Assembly: GCF_041260155.1 (NCBI RefSeq)
Contig: NW_027248277.1
Location: 19,016,372-19,080,371, forward strand
Origin: Ptychodera flava
Taxonomy: Eukaryota > Hemichordata > Enteropneusta > Ptychoderidae
Direction: 5' to 3'
Length of the DNA: 64,000 nt
Each line of letters starts with the position of its first letter. Position 1 is the stretch's first letter. A program made the position numbers and the translations under genes. This document shows positions 1 through 12,523 of the stretch, piece by piece. The notes under the pieces were generated by a model. That model saw only the letters and a program-made list of their open reading frames with translations, did not search any database and was not told the DNA's origin.

Positions 1-3000
1 GTTCCATAAACGCGATCAAAATTTTCAATAACTTTTTTTATGTTACAGTTATCGCTCATGATAATGTTTTCTTAAGATGTTATAACTTGCTCTACAGCTT
101 CAGCGTTGCGCGTCAAACAAGGCTATAGGCCTAAGCTACTAAAATTGTTCTAGCTGAATCTCAATTTTCGATTGAAACGATCATAAGAATAACGATGTCC
201 ATGACGATCGGCCATAAAATTCATCTATAGACCAACGTTCACAAGTTTTGCAGTATTATACTGAAATGGCAAAACATTTATCTTTTCCTGCGCAAACTTA
301 AGTCAGATGCTCGCACTGATGACAATATATATCAGTGATCGTGCCACAACTTTCGATTTAATGTTTTGTTTACAATTATTCTTGGCAAGGGTTGTCTTCA
401 CTAACGTGTACAAATACATGTACACGACAGCTTTTATCCCACACAGATCTAGAGGTGGCCAGATGTGACTATCGGAGCCAAGAGTTGCAACTTGCCACGT
501 CTATTGATATTCATAAGTTTACTTTACCTCTCTGCTATCATATTAATGACATCCATAAAGTTACATGTTAACTCTCACGTTAGATTCGTAAACCCATAAT
601 TCTTAACTGACAACTTTTTCTAAATTAACTTGAAATCATTTTTACTATTAAATGTGAATCTTCCTTCACCTACTAAATTAAATTTCATCATGGGCCCACG
701 GGAGTTCGCAGCAAGTCAGTAAATGTTATGACAATCAAATTTAGCGCTACTGAAACTGAAAGCAATGGTGCCATGAGAAATTAGAACTTCTCTCTTTTTG
801 TTAACCCTTTCATTGGCATTGTAATTTTTTCAACCCTGCGATGCAACTAGAAAATGACGCAAGGATCGCTGGAGAAAAAACATTTGCCCTATACGCATTT
901 CGCAGACACTAGTCTGGGCGACAGACTAGCATTTTGGTATCTCCCATGAACAGACAAACGTAGGCAAGACAGGAAGTCAAGTATAGTGTTTTGTAAATTT
1001 TGCTCAGATCATAGGAGTTAAAAGCAGTAACGTCACCACGGCGTCTCAATAAAATGTTGTAGTAATGTAACTGTTTTTTGTAGTTTAGAAGTTGTTTATC
1101 GGTAACAATATGTCTAACATTAACACCTGACTAGAACATAGGCCCAGTGATCATACGAATGGTTAGAACAGTCACTTTGACAAACGAGGTACAAAATATC
1201 GGGAAAGGTGTCCAAAATATTGGACTGGTCTATCATTTGTGGAAAAACAGTTGAAGAAAACAGTAGAATACGTTGATGTCCTATATTCCAAACCAGACCA
1301 GTTTCTGTGTGGGATAAGTAAAAATATACTAGATCTATGAGGTGACCTTTTCCCAGATATCCTATATTCTTAAGTTCGTATTCAAGATCAGTTAATATTA
1401 CTTACTTATTTCATTTGATTTATGAATTCGTATCCTTGAAAAAACTCGTGTAGATCAATTTCCCGTTTTGACCTGCTTTATCATCTCCTAACGTACATAA
1501 ATACACCTGTAGTCTTATCCATGCTTTTCATTATTTGTATTAAGATGTTACAGTGGTTGTGGCATTTGTTTACCATAACCCACTCGGAATACTACCAGTG
1601 AATGTAAAAAAGTAAGTAAACCTAAATCAATCAATAAAAGGTATGAGATGATACAATACATGACTTCCGTCCCGAAAGTATGTATAGGAGACAGTAGTGA
1701 TATTACTGAAGAAATGTATATGGTTTACTCTTTGTTTTCAGTCAATGACCTTGTCATTTGAATTTCAGACCATATAATAAGTTTCAAGTGTCATTCTGCT
1801 GCACCCAGTGTCAAAATGCATAGAGACCAGATACATTCTAAACTATTTTCATTCCTTCACTTTATAGTAAAATCACTCTGTATTATGAACATTTGTCCCT
1901 CAAGATCTCTTCAATTGATAGATGAATAGTACTTGTAAATCTTTTATTACAATTGAAGTACTTGGGCCTCAGCCCAAGTACATTTGTTTTCATTCCGTGG
2001 GAAAAACTCTGTAAGGTATAACCATTTCTGGCTGAGACCAGGGAGGGCAAAATGTCTTGGCTTCATCTTTCTTGGCATAATAAATGGCGTAATGATGCTA
2101 ACTTAATGGAAGTGCTGCTCTCAGCCAGTCATGAATAAGTGAGATGTGAATATAAATGCTTCTCTATCTGAGTTTTTGCCACAAAATCTTCTGAATATAA
2201 TCAAAATGTGCATCGAAATGCAACAATTAATGCACCCTCCGTTTCCTAAGCGATGGCACGACCCTTGCTACACCCACTGGACGAGCCAAAGTGGGAGGGG
2301 TAATTTCAGTTTGGTCGAACAGGAGGGCTCGAGACCAGAATTTAACATTTAAACTTGAAACATGTTTAATCACTGACAAGATGTGGACTAGTGTTAATCA
2401 AGGTGAAAGTTTGAAAAGGAAAGGTTTTATATCCCGGACACAATGAAAAACATTACGACTGGAAACTGTACCCCCAGTTGAGAATAGTAATGCCCACAGC
2501 GATGGAGAACACTTATCCTTGAGCTGAGAAAACCAGACCATCATTTCGAAATAGAGCTGCAGATTCGAGAAGCTCGTTCAAAATAGCTTGGTACACCCCA
2601 TAAAGGGGTGGTTTCGAGTTTTGAGGGCAAATTTCGCCTCCTTCATATAGAAATCGTACGTTTGTTTTTCCAGGAGAACACACCATTTGACACAAAATTT
2701 GCATGTAAAGGGGTCGCCAGTAAGTACGTGGTCAAATCTGGCATAAGAAACAATATGAAATGTTGGGTAAAGCCAGTCCAAAATAAACTGATTTGAACTT
2801 TTGTGTTTTGTAATTTATACCACTGCAGTAACATTACCTTTTTTTGACAACATCACACAATGTAATACGTTTTGAAACTGAATACTCCGACGTATTCTGT
2901 GTCTCCTTTGCTAAAAAATACGGTATGCCGATTACCATGTAAGGAGATGATGACGTCAAGACAGATTTGTAGTGCGTTTGGTCCTGGATGGTGCACGAAG

Positions 3001-5573
3001 CTTTGTCGAGGTAGCTTGTGTATTTATTTCCTAAATGGGAGAGATTAGGGTCGATCTAAACGAAGGCCGAAGAATGTTATGATACTCTAAGCGAGCTGAA
3101 CTCTAACGCGAATGGTTGGATAATTTGGATGATGTCTAGAACCGGGGTCTAGAATGATCTCGTCTCATTAAGATTATTTCTCGGTCAGTATTGAATTTCA
3201 ACTGCGTCACAAGTTTGCGAAATGATATTCCGTCAAACTGTCAACGAACGATGTTTTAGAAATCTGGAGACATGGCACATCGCATTTTTATTTTAGTATT
3301 TTATATTTTACAAAAGATTTAAGAAGCAATGATTTTGTCGAAAATTCTGAAAAAAATATAGAAAGATTTGATCGCGAACACATTTTCACTTGGGGTCAAC
3401 TAGCCCTGCATACGATGCTGTGTGTTCCGCTACAGCTAATTGCCCCGCTCACCACAACCCTGCAAAGACCCGTACGTAGGGTCGGTGACTTCAAATCCAT
3501 TTTGGGACTTCACGTAAAAAGCCAAATTACTGCCGAAATTCAGCGTTCTTGGCCCAAGTCGTATCCCAGCCTACCTCAGCTACTCGATCGCTTCCAAAAA
3601 TGACAGTCTTTTATTGACTTCTCGTAAATAACCGTCGATGTCGGCAACTCTCTCGCTAGCCCTGCGTACGATGCTGTGTGTTAGCTGTGTTAGCACATAG
3701 CACCGTACAGAGGGCTAGGGTCAACCGGATGCGCTATTTTGCGGTTGCGGGTTGCGGTGTGTTTTTTGATATCATTTTCGCCCTTCTCACACTTCAGATT
3801 AGTTCAACCGCCGATAAAAGCACAATTTTCAAAATCGTTTTCAACGCCGTTTCAAATAATTTTATTGTGGTGAACACGATTATAGTCCTAGGAAACTTTT
3901 CAAAGTCTTCAAGTCACGCTGGATCAAATGCTTGAAGGGGGCTTACGGCATGGAGCGACTATCATACTGCAGGTGCAAGTCATACGTTCATGATATTAGG
4001 AGATAAATTATTGAGAGTCGGAGCTGCAGAACACAAACTAAAATGTTAGCAGAATGTCGTTCTCTGAGGTCGCGACCTCGCTTGAACCGAAACGGCAAAG
4101 TAAACTAAGTCCTTTGTTGTACGTCTTTTTCTTTTTAAAGATTTCATGAAAAATACACGGCATTTACAATACACATCACTTCTACGCTTTTTTAAGTCAA
4201 ATCTTTCCTTATACATTGCATTTAACTAGGCATTGTTTAATTTTCTGTATGAGTTGCCCTGGAACCGAATTGTGAATGGATGCATTACAGAGAATTTACT
4301 TCCTATGGCCTGATACTAGAAATGTAACAATTTTCATTCCGCGATAAGTGGCGACATTTCCGAGGCGCGATTTTTTTGTCAGTCTGGTATTACGTATATT
4401 TCACACTCACATCCATGGCAAGAAAGAAAAGTGATTCAGATCCCTAATTATTTGTAATGGCCAGGCAGCCATCATCATCATTGATAATAGACACATTCTA
4501 AAGGTTTTATTTCTTATATACTAAATGCCATATTATATATATTAGAAATCTAGCCATAATTCTAAAAACCAGCAGCCCGCAACCCGCACTTTAGCAGATA
4601 CCAGGGTCAACATGGGGTCGCAGCCATGTTGCCTCAAAACTTATTTCTGTCTGCACTCAAAACTCAAAAATGTCGGATATGAACCTGAAAAATCGATGCA
4701 ATTTCGTCAAAATTCGGCGAAATTTCAGCCTATAGACAAAATTTCATCTAGGTAAGGTACATTTACTGAAATTTGATCGACAAATAATCCTGAGCTTGAA
4801 CGTGACAGCTCGCCTTCTCCGGAAGTCAAGCATCCAGCTGCCCATACACAGTTGCCCATATGGCCAGGTTTATGAGATTGTTTTCAAGCGAGCGAGCCAA
4901 TAGAGCTAGAGGTCTGATTTTTGGTATATAGGAATAACTTAGCAATACAATTATTTTGACAAAATGTCACGTGACCTCAATGACCTTTGACCTCAAATAG
5001 ATATATTTGTCCACAACTCAGTAACCACAAGTGCTACACCCTTCATATTTGGTATGATGGGACACCTTATGACACCACATATTGTACCTCATTAATTATG
5101 CGCATATCTAATTCTGAGCCAGCCAATAGAGCTGGATGTCCGATTTTTGGTATATAGGGATAACTATAGGGTAGAAATCTAAATATGCCCATCTAAATAT
5201 TAGACATCTACCATCGAGAACAAAAGAAATTTGCTGTAATTTGAATATTTAAGGAGTTTAAACAATTTTCACTATAAATAAAGAACCCCTGCCTCAAACT
5301 CCACAAAAGTTGCTAGACATATTTTGCCGTTGTCATGCCATTGCTTCGTTTAATAACCAGTTAATCAAATGCCTAATTGACAGGAGGAAATTCAAGACCA
5401 TATTTGAATAGTAGTATATATTGTCCTCAAAATTACTCTATCACGGCCCAAGTACTCATTGCCTTCAGCAATACTGCCTTTACAATTGAATTAGTTATAT
5501 TCTATATGTTTTGAAACATTGTTTACCTTAATTGAATTTGTTATTTATTTTGTTATTTTATTTTTTTGTAGAG
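1..5573 (+). other. Intron of aGPCR gene 1 (left edge)
   Basis: I see no exon here. The first 1,271 bases are a diverged copy of 62,721-64,000, which is the intron after the last visible GAIN exon of gene 2. This stretch is therefore the matching intron of gene 1, and its 5' exon should lie just left of the window. It contains the hAT MITE at 3,401-3,717. It also holds two copies of a segment of about 50 bases (near 4,890 and 5,115, beginning with AGCCAATAGAGCT) spaced about 225 bases apart. The rest is featureless. Confidence 0.6.
3401..3717. mobile_element. Non-autonomous hAT-type MITE
   Basis: A 317-bp element starts TAGCCCTGCATACGATGCTG and ends in the diverged inverse of that sequence, closing GAGGGCTA. 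The terminal inverted repeats run about 24 bp with a few mismatches. It is flanked on both sides by GGGTCAAC (3,393-3,400 and 3,718-3,725), a perfect 8-bp target duplication as expected for hAT transposition. An extra forward copy of the terminal repeat lies inside the right end (from about 3,656), making a small hairpin there. No transposase is encoded. Confidence 0.8.
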
Positions 5574-5713
5574 TGCTGAAGCGGCAGACTGGAAAACCAA
5601 TGAAGAAGAAAGAACAAGCCATCAATAGCCCCGTTGTGATGATCAGAACTTACAGTAGAAACAATGTAAATTTGAAACGTAACTCACTGGAACTTGATAT
5701 TCCCCACAGGCAG
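5574..5713 (+). CDS. Gene 1 exon: GAIN subdomain B part
   Basis: This 46-codon exon contains [17 protein letters not shown] and ends LELDIPHRQ before a GTCAGT donor (phase 0). The acceptor at 5,572-5,573 gives phase 1 entry, which matches the phase 1 exit of the gene 2 exon at 62,529-62,675. The alternative acceptor two bases upstream would run into a stop. The pattern of short beta strands fits the GAIN B subdomain. Confidence rests mainly on phase matching and position in the paralogue pair. Confidence 0.65.
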
Positions 5714-5862
5714 GTCAGTAGATATTTTCCATTCTAGACCTTTTAACTTTGAGTATTTGCGTAACATTCACATATACAAAGAAAACATACCTACATAGAT
5801 ACCTACATAGATAGATACCTACATAGATACCTACATAGATAGATACATAGGTAGATACCTAC

Positions 5863-5951
<89 letters not shown>

Positions 5952-6072
5952 TAGATAGATAGATAGATAGATACATACATACATACATACATACATACAT
6001 ACATACATACATACATACATACATACATACATACATACATACATACATACATACATACATACATACATACAT

Positions 6073-6130
<58 letters not shown>

Positions 6131-6664
6131 CTTCTAAGCAAGGTTAGAATAGCACCTTACAAGTTATTGGTATCTTTCACAGCCTGCCTATAAGTCAAAA
6201 TGTGTGACGATGCAGTTTGATAAACCCAAATTGTAAGTATATCGTTCAGAAAGTCTCTCCTTCTCTCTGCCTATATGTCTCCCTATCTGCCTGTCTCTCT
6301 CACGCAGTAGCTCATGATGCTACGTCTACAGGAAATTTTTACACCTCTAATATTTCAACTAAACTTTCCATTGGAGGCAACATTCGAGAGCATATGTGTG
6401 GAATCTGTACTGTCATTGTTTTTTAAGTGGCTTGTTTTGACCTCATGTGAAAGGAGGTCGACATTTATATGTTTGCGAACATATAAATGAGAATGTAGAG
6501 CTAAGAATTCTTTCACTTCTGTCTGAAGATTGCAGGATTCATGAAAGTTAAGTAAAATATATAATATTACTTTGTGCTTGAAGCAATTTGTGTTAATATT
6601 TATAAAATGCTCTACTTTCCTTATCGAGCTCTGTAATTTCCTATGAGGACATCTGAATACTTTG

Positions 6665-6741
<77 letters not shown>

Positions 6742-6750
6742 ATATATATG

Positions 6751-6836
<86 letters not shown>

Positions 6837-9800
6837 AAGTCAACACAATACTTGTATAATTACCTTCTGCAGGGTTTGGAAATACAAAGAATGCTCGCTT
6901 GTCAAGGCAAAGTCGACCAAATATTCCACTTCCTGTTTGTGTTCTCAGCCAACCATAGTAGCACTGGACATGACGATTGGAGAAAGACCATTGGTTTGTA
7001 TACCAGACGGTTGACATTTTCGTATATAGCATCTTATTAATTTTAAATTCAGTTCATCTCTTAATGAAGGGGAATGAACACGTACATACATGCGTTCTAA
7101 CGATGCGCACTTGTAATCAGATTCAAAGAATCAATCTGGACTTTTGCTTGAACGGTTGCATCATGGCAACTATATTGACAGTGGAAAGGTGAATACAAAT
7201 TTAACCATTTCATTTAATAAATAGATTGAAAAAAAATTATAATTCATCCAAATATATTCCATGCACTCTACACATATGCAGGGTGGTATACCAGAACAAT
7301 TATGTCATATGTGTATCCTCAACCACGAAATTCCATTAGTGTTAGTTTTATAGAAGTTAATTGATAACGTGACTTTTGTGACCTTGTGTAGTCAAATGGT
7401 TTCTGGTTGCAATGGTTGCAATATGCTTTGTTCTATAACCATGTTCCCAATGTAACGATGGCCCGGTCATATACCAAACAGTTATTTAACTTCTCTAGAT
7501 ATCATGATGTCATAACCAAAACGAGTTTGAAATTCGCTCGAGATCGATATTAACACAGTTTAATACAGGACAATAAATTAACGATAGTACATATAACAAT
7601 AATTGATTATATAGCCTACAAAGGAATAAATTGACGTCTTAGCAGAACCAATCAATTTCAGTGTTTTCCACATGAGCATTAACCTTGCTAACAACATAGA
7701 TACCCTTTGTAATTGTGTTGATCGGTTAAATTTCATAACCGTCTTTTCCATGCAGTTTTGACGCAGTGTATACATGTACTCGTACAGATGGCGTAGCTCT
7801 GTAGATAGCGATTCGTCCTAATGCCCGACAAGTTCGCAGCTTTAGTCTTTACGTCGACTTTTTATGAATGTGTTCAGATTGTTTTAACATCTACTCAGAG
7901 ATGTGGACATTTGAAAACTTTGACAAGGGTTTTTTCTTTCTCTCTAGACATTCATCGTTGCTGCAAGAGACGGTGCCATCATGGCAGCCAATTGTTTGTC
8001 ATTCCTTTTGACTTTGTTGTCAACCGTATTCATTGTTCTGTCCGGGTGAGTAGGTAATTGTATTGTATATTCGTACTGAAAGGTACAAGGAAAGTTTGCA
8101 TATAATCATCACTGAGCTTTTAAAGTTGTAGAGACAAGTCATAATAGAGTTGATGTTTTGAGTTATTTTAAGGTATATTTGACAAACATGTCAGACATTG
8201 TTTACCCTTCATTTTTGTGTGCCATGCATATACCAGAATCTATATTTGATGCTCTCTTCTAATTGTTGTCATTTGATTAATCGACAGTTTGGACACCGAC
8301 CAGTATTACGTAATTCGTCATTATGTCTATTCCTTCTTACCGATGCCCTTGTTTGTATTTCTCGGCGGAGTGGCACAAAATACAATGGTAAGTTAATGTC
8401 TGTCTGTCTGTCTTTCTGTCTGTATTTATCTATATATCAATGTATCAATGCATCTTTGTATGTATCTATGTCTGTACGTATATATATGTGTGTCTGTGTG
8501 TGTATGTACGTACGTATGTTTGTAAAAGATGATCCTATGTAGAAATACAGCTATCTGAGTATTTTTTCTTATCCCACATGACGTCACGATATGTTTATCT
8601 TTCCTAGGTCAACAATATTTCTACGGCTGTCATTCAGTTTTCCTTTCTCAGTACCACTGCATGGACCTTGAATTTATCAATCGAGGCGTACAGACGACTG
8701 GCCTGCTATATTTACTCAAGCGTACATGGAAAGTAAGCATATTAACTAAGTTTACAACTGAGCTTCTTGATGTCGTTATACGCCAAAGTTCCTCGAGAGA
8801 GATATCAAGGCGGATATTTTTTCTTATCTTTGTTCTCTCTGAGTTATGGAGTTCTCTGTCAGTGAAGTCATTTAATATGACCATGTATTTTAAGCATGTT
8901 TTCGATTTTGTACTGTTTAATGTTACTTTCTGTTTTAATTGCCATTTATGTCCATGGATAATGAATATCCTATAATAGTATCGTACTACATTATTTGAGG
9001 TTTTTCTACAATGTGAGTCTGTATGTGGAAAATGTGTTACCTTTACATTGGAAAAATGAATAATGATATCAAATAAGGAATTTAATAATAAAACAAACTA
9101 TTTTCCTTGTAGGAGACTATAACAGAACCCCATGAGCTCGCACATTATTTTGAGGGATACTGAAGTTATTTTAACTCGTGATGCGGCATCTCCTGCGGCA
9201 GTACTTTTCACGAGCGAAGCGAATGGAAAGTACAGCAGGATATGCCGCATCACGAGTTAAAATAACTTCAGTATCCCTCAAAATGCTGTGCGAGCTCATG
9301 GGGTTCTGTTATTATTACATATGTTCCTCTTATTTAGCAAAATGCATCGCGAAGTGCACTAATATTACATAAGAAAATCCCAGTGATTCGCCGCCATTAC
9401 GTTTCTGTATGAGGTCTCTGATTGGTTTGACTAACACACGTCTATTCATATGTAAATTTATGAGGTCATCATCTTCGCTCGAGCTCATTCACTCGCCCAC
9501 GGAAAACAAAACGCTGAAGCAGTACGTGTAGATCACAAATCTTAACTTTTATTTCACAAAAACACGGAGAAAACTTGCCATTAAATTACCTTTGTTAAAG
9601 TTAAACAAACAGAGAACACAACATATTATATTTTGCTTTCAATAGAAGCGGCAAAATTTTGAAATTCGGGGATCGTTTCAGTCCGAATCGTCAGAGTAAA
9701 TCACACACGATCTACGGCGTTTACTTGTATTACTCGGAGAGATACAGGAGCCGGTCGACTTGGGACTTCCATCCATCCCAGCAACGTTAAAGTGGAAATT

Positions 9801-12473
9801 AAAAGTTCCCCATATATCTGGGTATTGGCAAACATACCATGCAGTTGAGGAACGTGATTCAGCGTATTCAAGTTGTTGCTTGTCATTACGGAAGGGGTTG
9901 ACTGCTCTGGAACGACGGCGGTTGTTGACGGTAACATCGCAGGCATATGAGAATCGCGATCGACGGCTGCTACTCGGTCGCGGGTCGTAGCTTTCCTGTA
10001 CACCGGTTAGAATATTGCTCATCTGATGTTGTTGGCATTGGTTAGGTACAGCATACCTATTGAGACTTGACACGTTTTTATGTCCGCTAAGTTGTGCCGC
10101 GGTGTTTGGAGGAACGCCGGCATCGAGGAGTCGCTGAACACAAGCTTTCCGAGCGCTGTGATTACTGAGCTTACCTGTGAGTCCGGCCGCTTTCGACATC
10201 GTCTTCATCAGCGTGTTAGCTTGTTGATTCCCATACGCTGGTTACAGAACAATAAACCTCTGTTGATGGTACATGGAACGTATTCAATGCCTAGATGAAT
10301 GGCGAAGTGGCATATTTCATTTTATCGGGTCTTCGCCAAGCGTAGGTCTTGTACGCGAGAACGGGACATGTATCTTGAGAAGCCGAGGTAGCGTACGCTT
10401 TTGAGGCAAAACTTCGCGCATTGCCAGGTTCCCCTCGGCGAGTCTTTGTGAGCCTTTGGTTTTAGATGATGTATTAGCCGTTTTCGTCATGCCCATGAGA
10501 AACGTCACCCCATTCCATCTGATGGTGTTCATTACTGGCGCGAAGACCGAATAGTTTTGTGTTATTCAGCCAGAGAGTGTTGAGCAGGACGACGCTGAGT
10601 GGACTCCAAGCTGACCGGCTTTCAGCAAAGTGTTCTCGTGTTCAGATGTTATCGCCTCGGACTTGTTCGGCAAGTTGCCCTTTCCTGCTGCCTTAAGCTG
10701 TTTTCGTTTCGCTGCCAAAGCACGACGACTTGATGCGAACGCTTCGTCACGGATAATGCTAGCACCGTAGTCATTATCACGTAACCATCTTTCGATTGAT
10801 TTTTGGTAGCTAGATATAGAGTCCGGCTCGTAGTCGTCGCCGTTCTTCTTCCTGATGCCGAGAAAAAATTTCGCGAGGAGGGGATCAAGATCGGACGGTG
10901 GTATTTCCGTTAACGGACGTCTCTCTGTCGTCATTGCTGTTTTCCATTCTTCAAACACGGCGACCTCTCGCTTCGTTTTCAAAACAGTATTCTTGTTTTT
11001 GTGGTCGCCCACAAAAGCAGCTACTTCGTCCGCGGAGAAACTTACGAACCGCGGTTTCTCGCTTGCCGAAGTTGAAGTTGAAGGGCGTTCGACTTCTGGC
11101 TCCATCGCTGAGTTGCTGTTTTCGACTTCGAAGGCCTGCATTGTCGTTTTGTTCACATTTTCCTCATCGTCTGGATAATAAAATTCACTTTCTAAGTGTT
11201 CGACGTACATACAATTCACCCAGTCGTAATATTTATCTTCCAGCTGTTCCATGAACGACGAAGTTTGCAGACGACAATATTTACAAATAGAAAGTAGTTC
11301 CCCAAAATATGTTGTTTACTAAATTTGCATACCGATGATATTATTTGCATAGAAATAACCAGTTTGTCACGCGCGGTATTAATTTGGAAAATTATGATTC
11401 GATCACTTTGTGACCAAATATTGCAATGAATTCGATGTCAGATATATCCCTTTACCGTTATATGTGTACAATGTAGGAATAAAATGTTAGGAATTACGTT
11501 TTTGCAAAGAAAGACACAGGGATTACTTTAATTTTTGCTAATTTGCATATCAGCTTGTAAAAATACAGGTTTTATTTTTTACGTGCAACTTGGAATACGG
11601 CAATACATATGTAATAAACATCTTTATCGCACCAACATGTCTGTGGAGATAAAAGATACGATTCCAAACAAAACTTACTGATATCTTGTCATGGCGCTAT
11701 GTAAAATTTATATTACTTTGCTGTCGTGTTTTCCAGATTCCTGTACTTCCTCAATGGCTGGGGTGCGCCCTCCTGTGTCACCATAATATGCCTTTGGATC
11801 CGGGTCGATATCTACAGTGACAGACAAACGTATGTTACATGTACATTAACCTCGTGCTTGCATTGTTAAGACTTTACATGGCTGAATTTTCTCATGTTAA
11901 ACGTTGATAAACGTTGGAAACAACATGGACTGTGACGGAAGTATCTGTGTGGCAGACTTTATTGTTGCTCACTATCAAAATTGACTGTTACATTAAGCAA
12001 TTCAAGTCAACTATGCTAGGCATAACCAACCAAATATGGGTTAAAATTGTTCACTCAAAATTTCTGCTTTTATTCTGTCTGCTTCTTTCAAAACAAGTGC
12101 GGTAGATTAAGCAGCATAATAATATTCGTCTATTAAATGTCTTTAACATTTCTAAGGATTTATTGTTGTTGGCTGCAGTACTCAGGACACACGTTTTTTT
12201 AAAAACAATATTTAGCATCCTGCTAATTATACGCGTAACTTATAGACATCCAAACATCCGACTCGTATGATTCATGCACAATTTGAATTATAATGGAAAA
12301 TCACAAATGAAGTACTTCTCGTCCTCCTCTCATTGCACAGTAAAATCGGAAAACATGTTTGTTGGCAGGACGGCGATACTGTATAATACAATAAAAGCGA
12401 GTTTCTTCGTCACTCTAGGTGATAAGTTGGTTGTTGGTTTAGCATATTTTTGGGATTAAACTTACAATCTGTG

Positions 12474-12523
<50 letters not shown>

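Noticed and set aside
4970..5010. CACGTGACC and TGACCTTTGACC as regulatory sites
   Set aside because: They are nuclear-receptor-like and E-box-like, but single and inside an intron repeat, so there is no support for function.
5803..6141. Long minus-strand frames of Tyr, Val, Cys, Met and Leu, Ser repeats
   Set aside because: They are translations of the GATA/GACA/CATA microsatellite.
6355..7032. A 225-codon minus-strand frame rich in Ile and Tyr
   Set aside because: It is made by the (TA)n repeat and overlaps a supported plus-strand exon.
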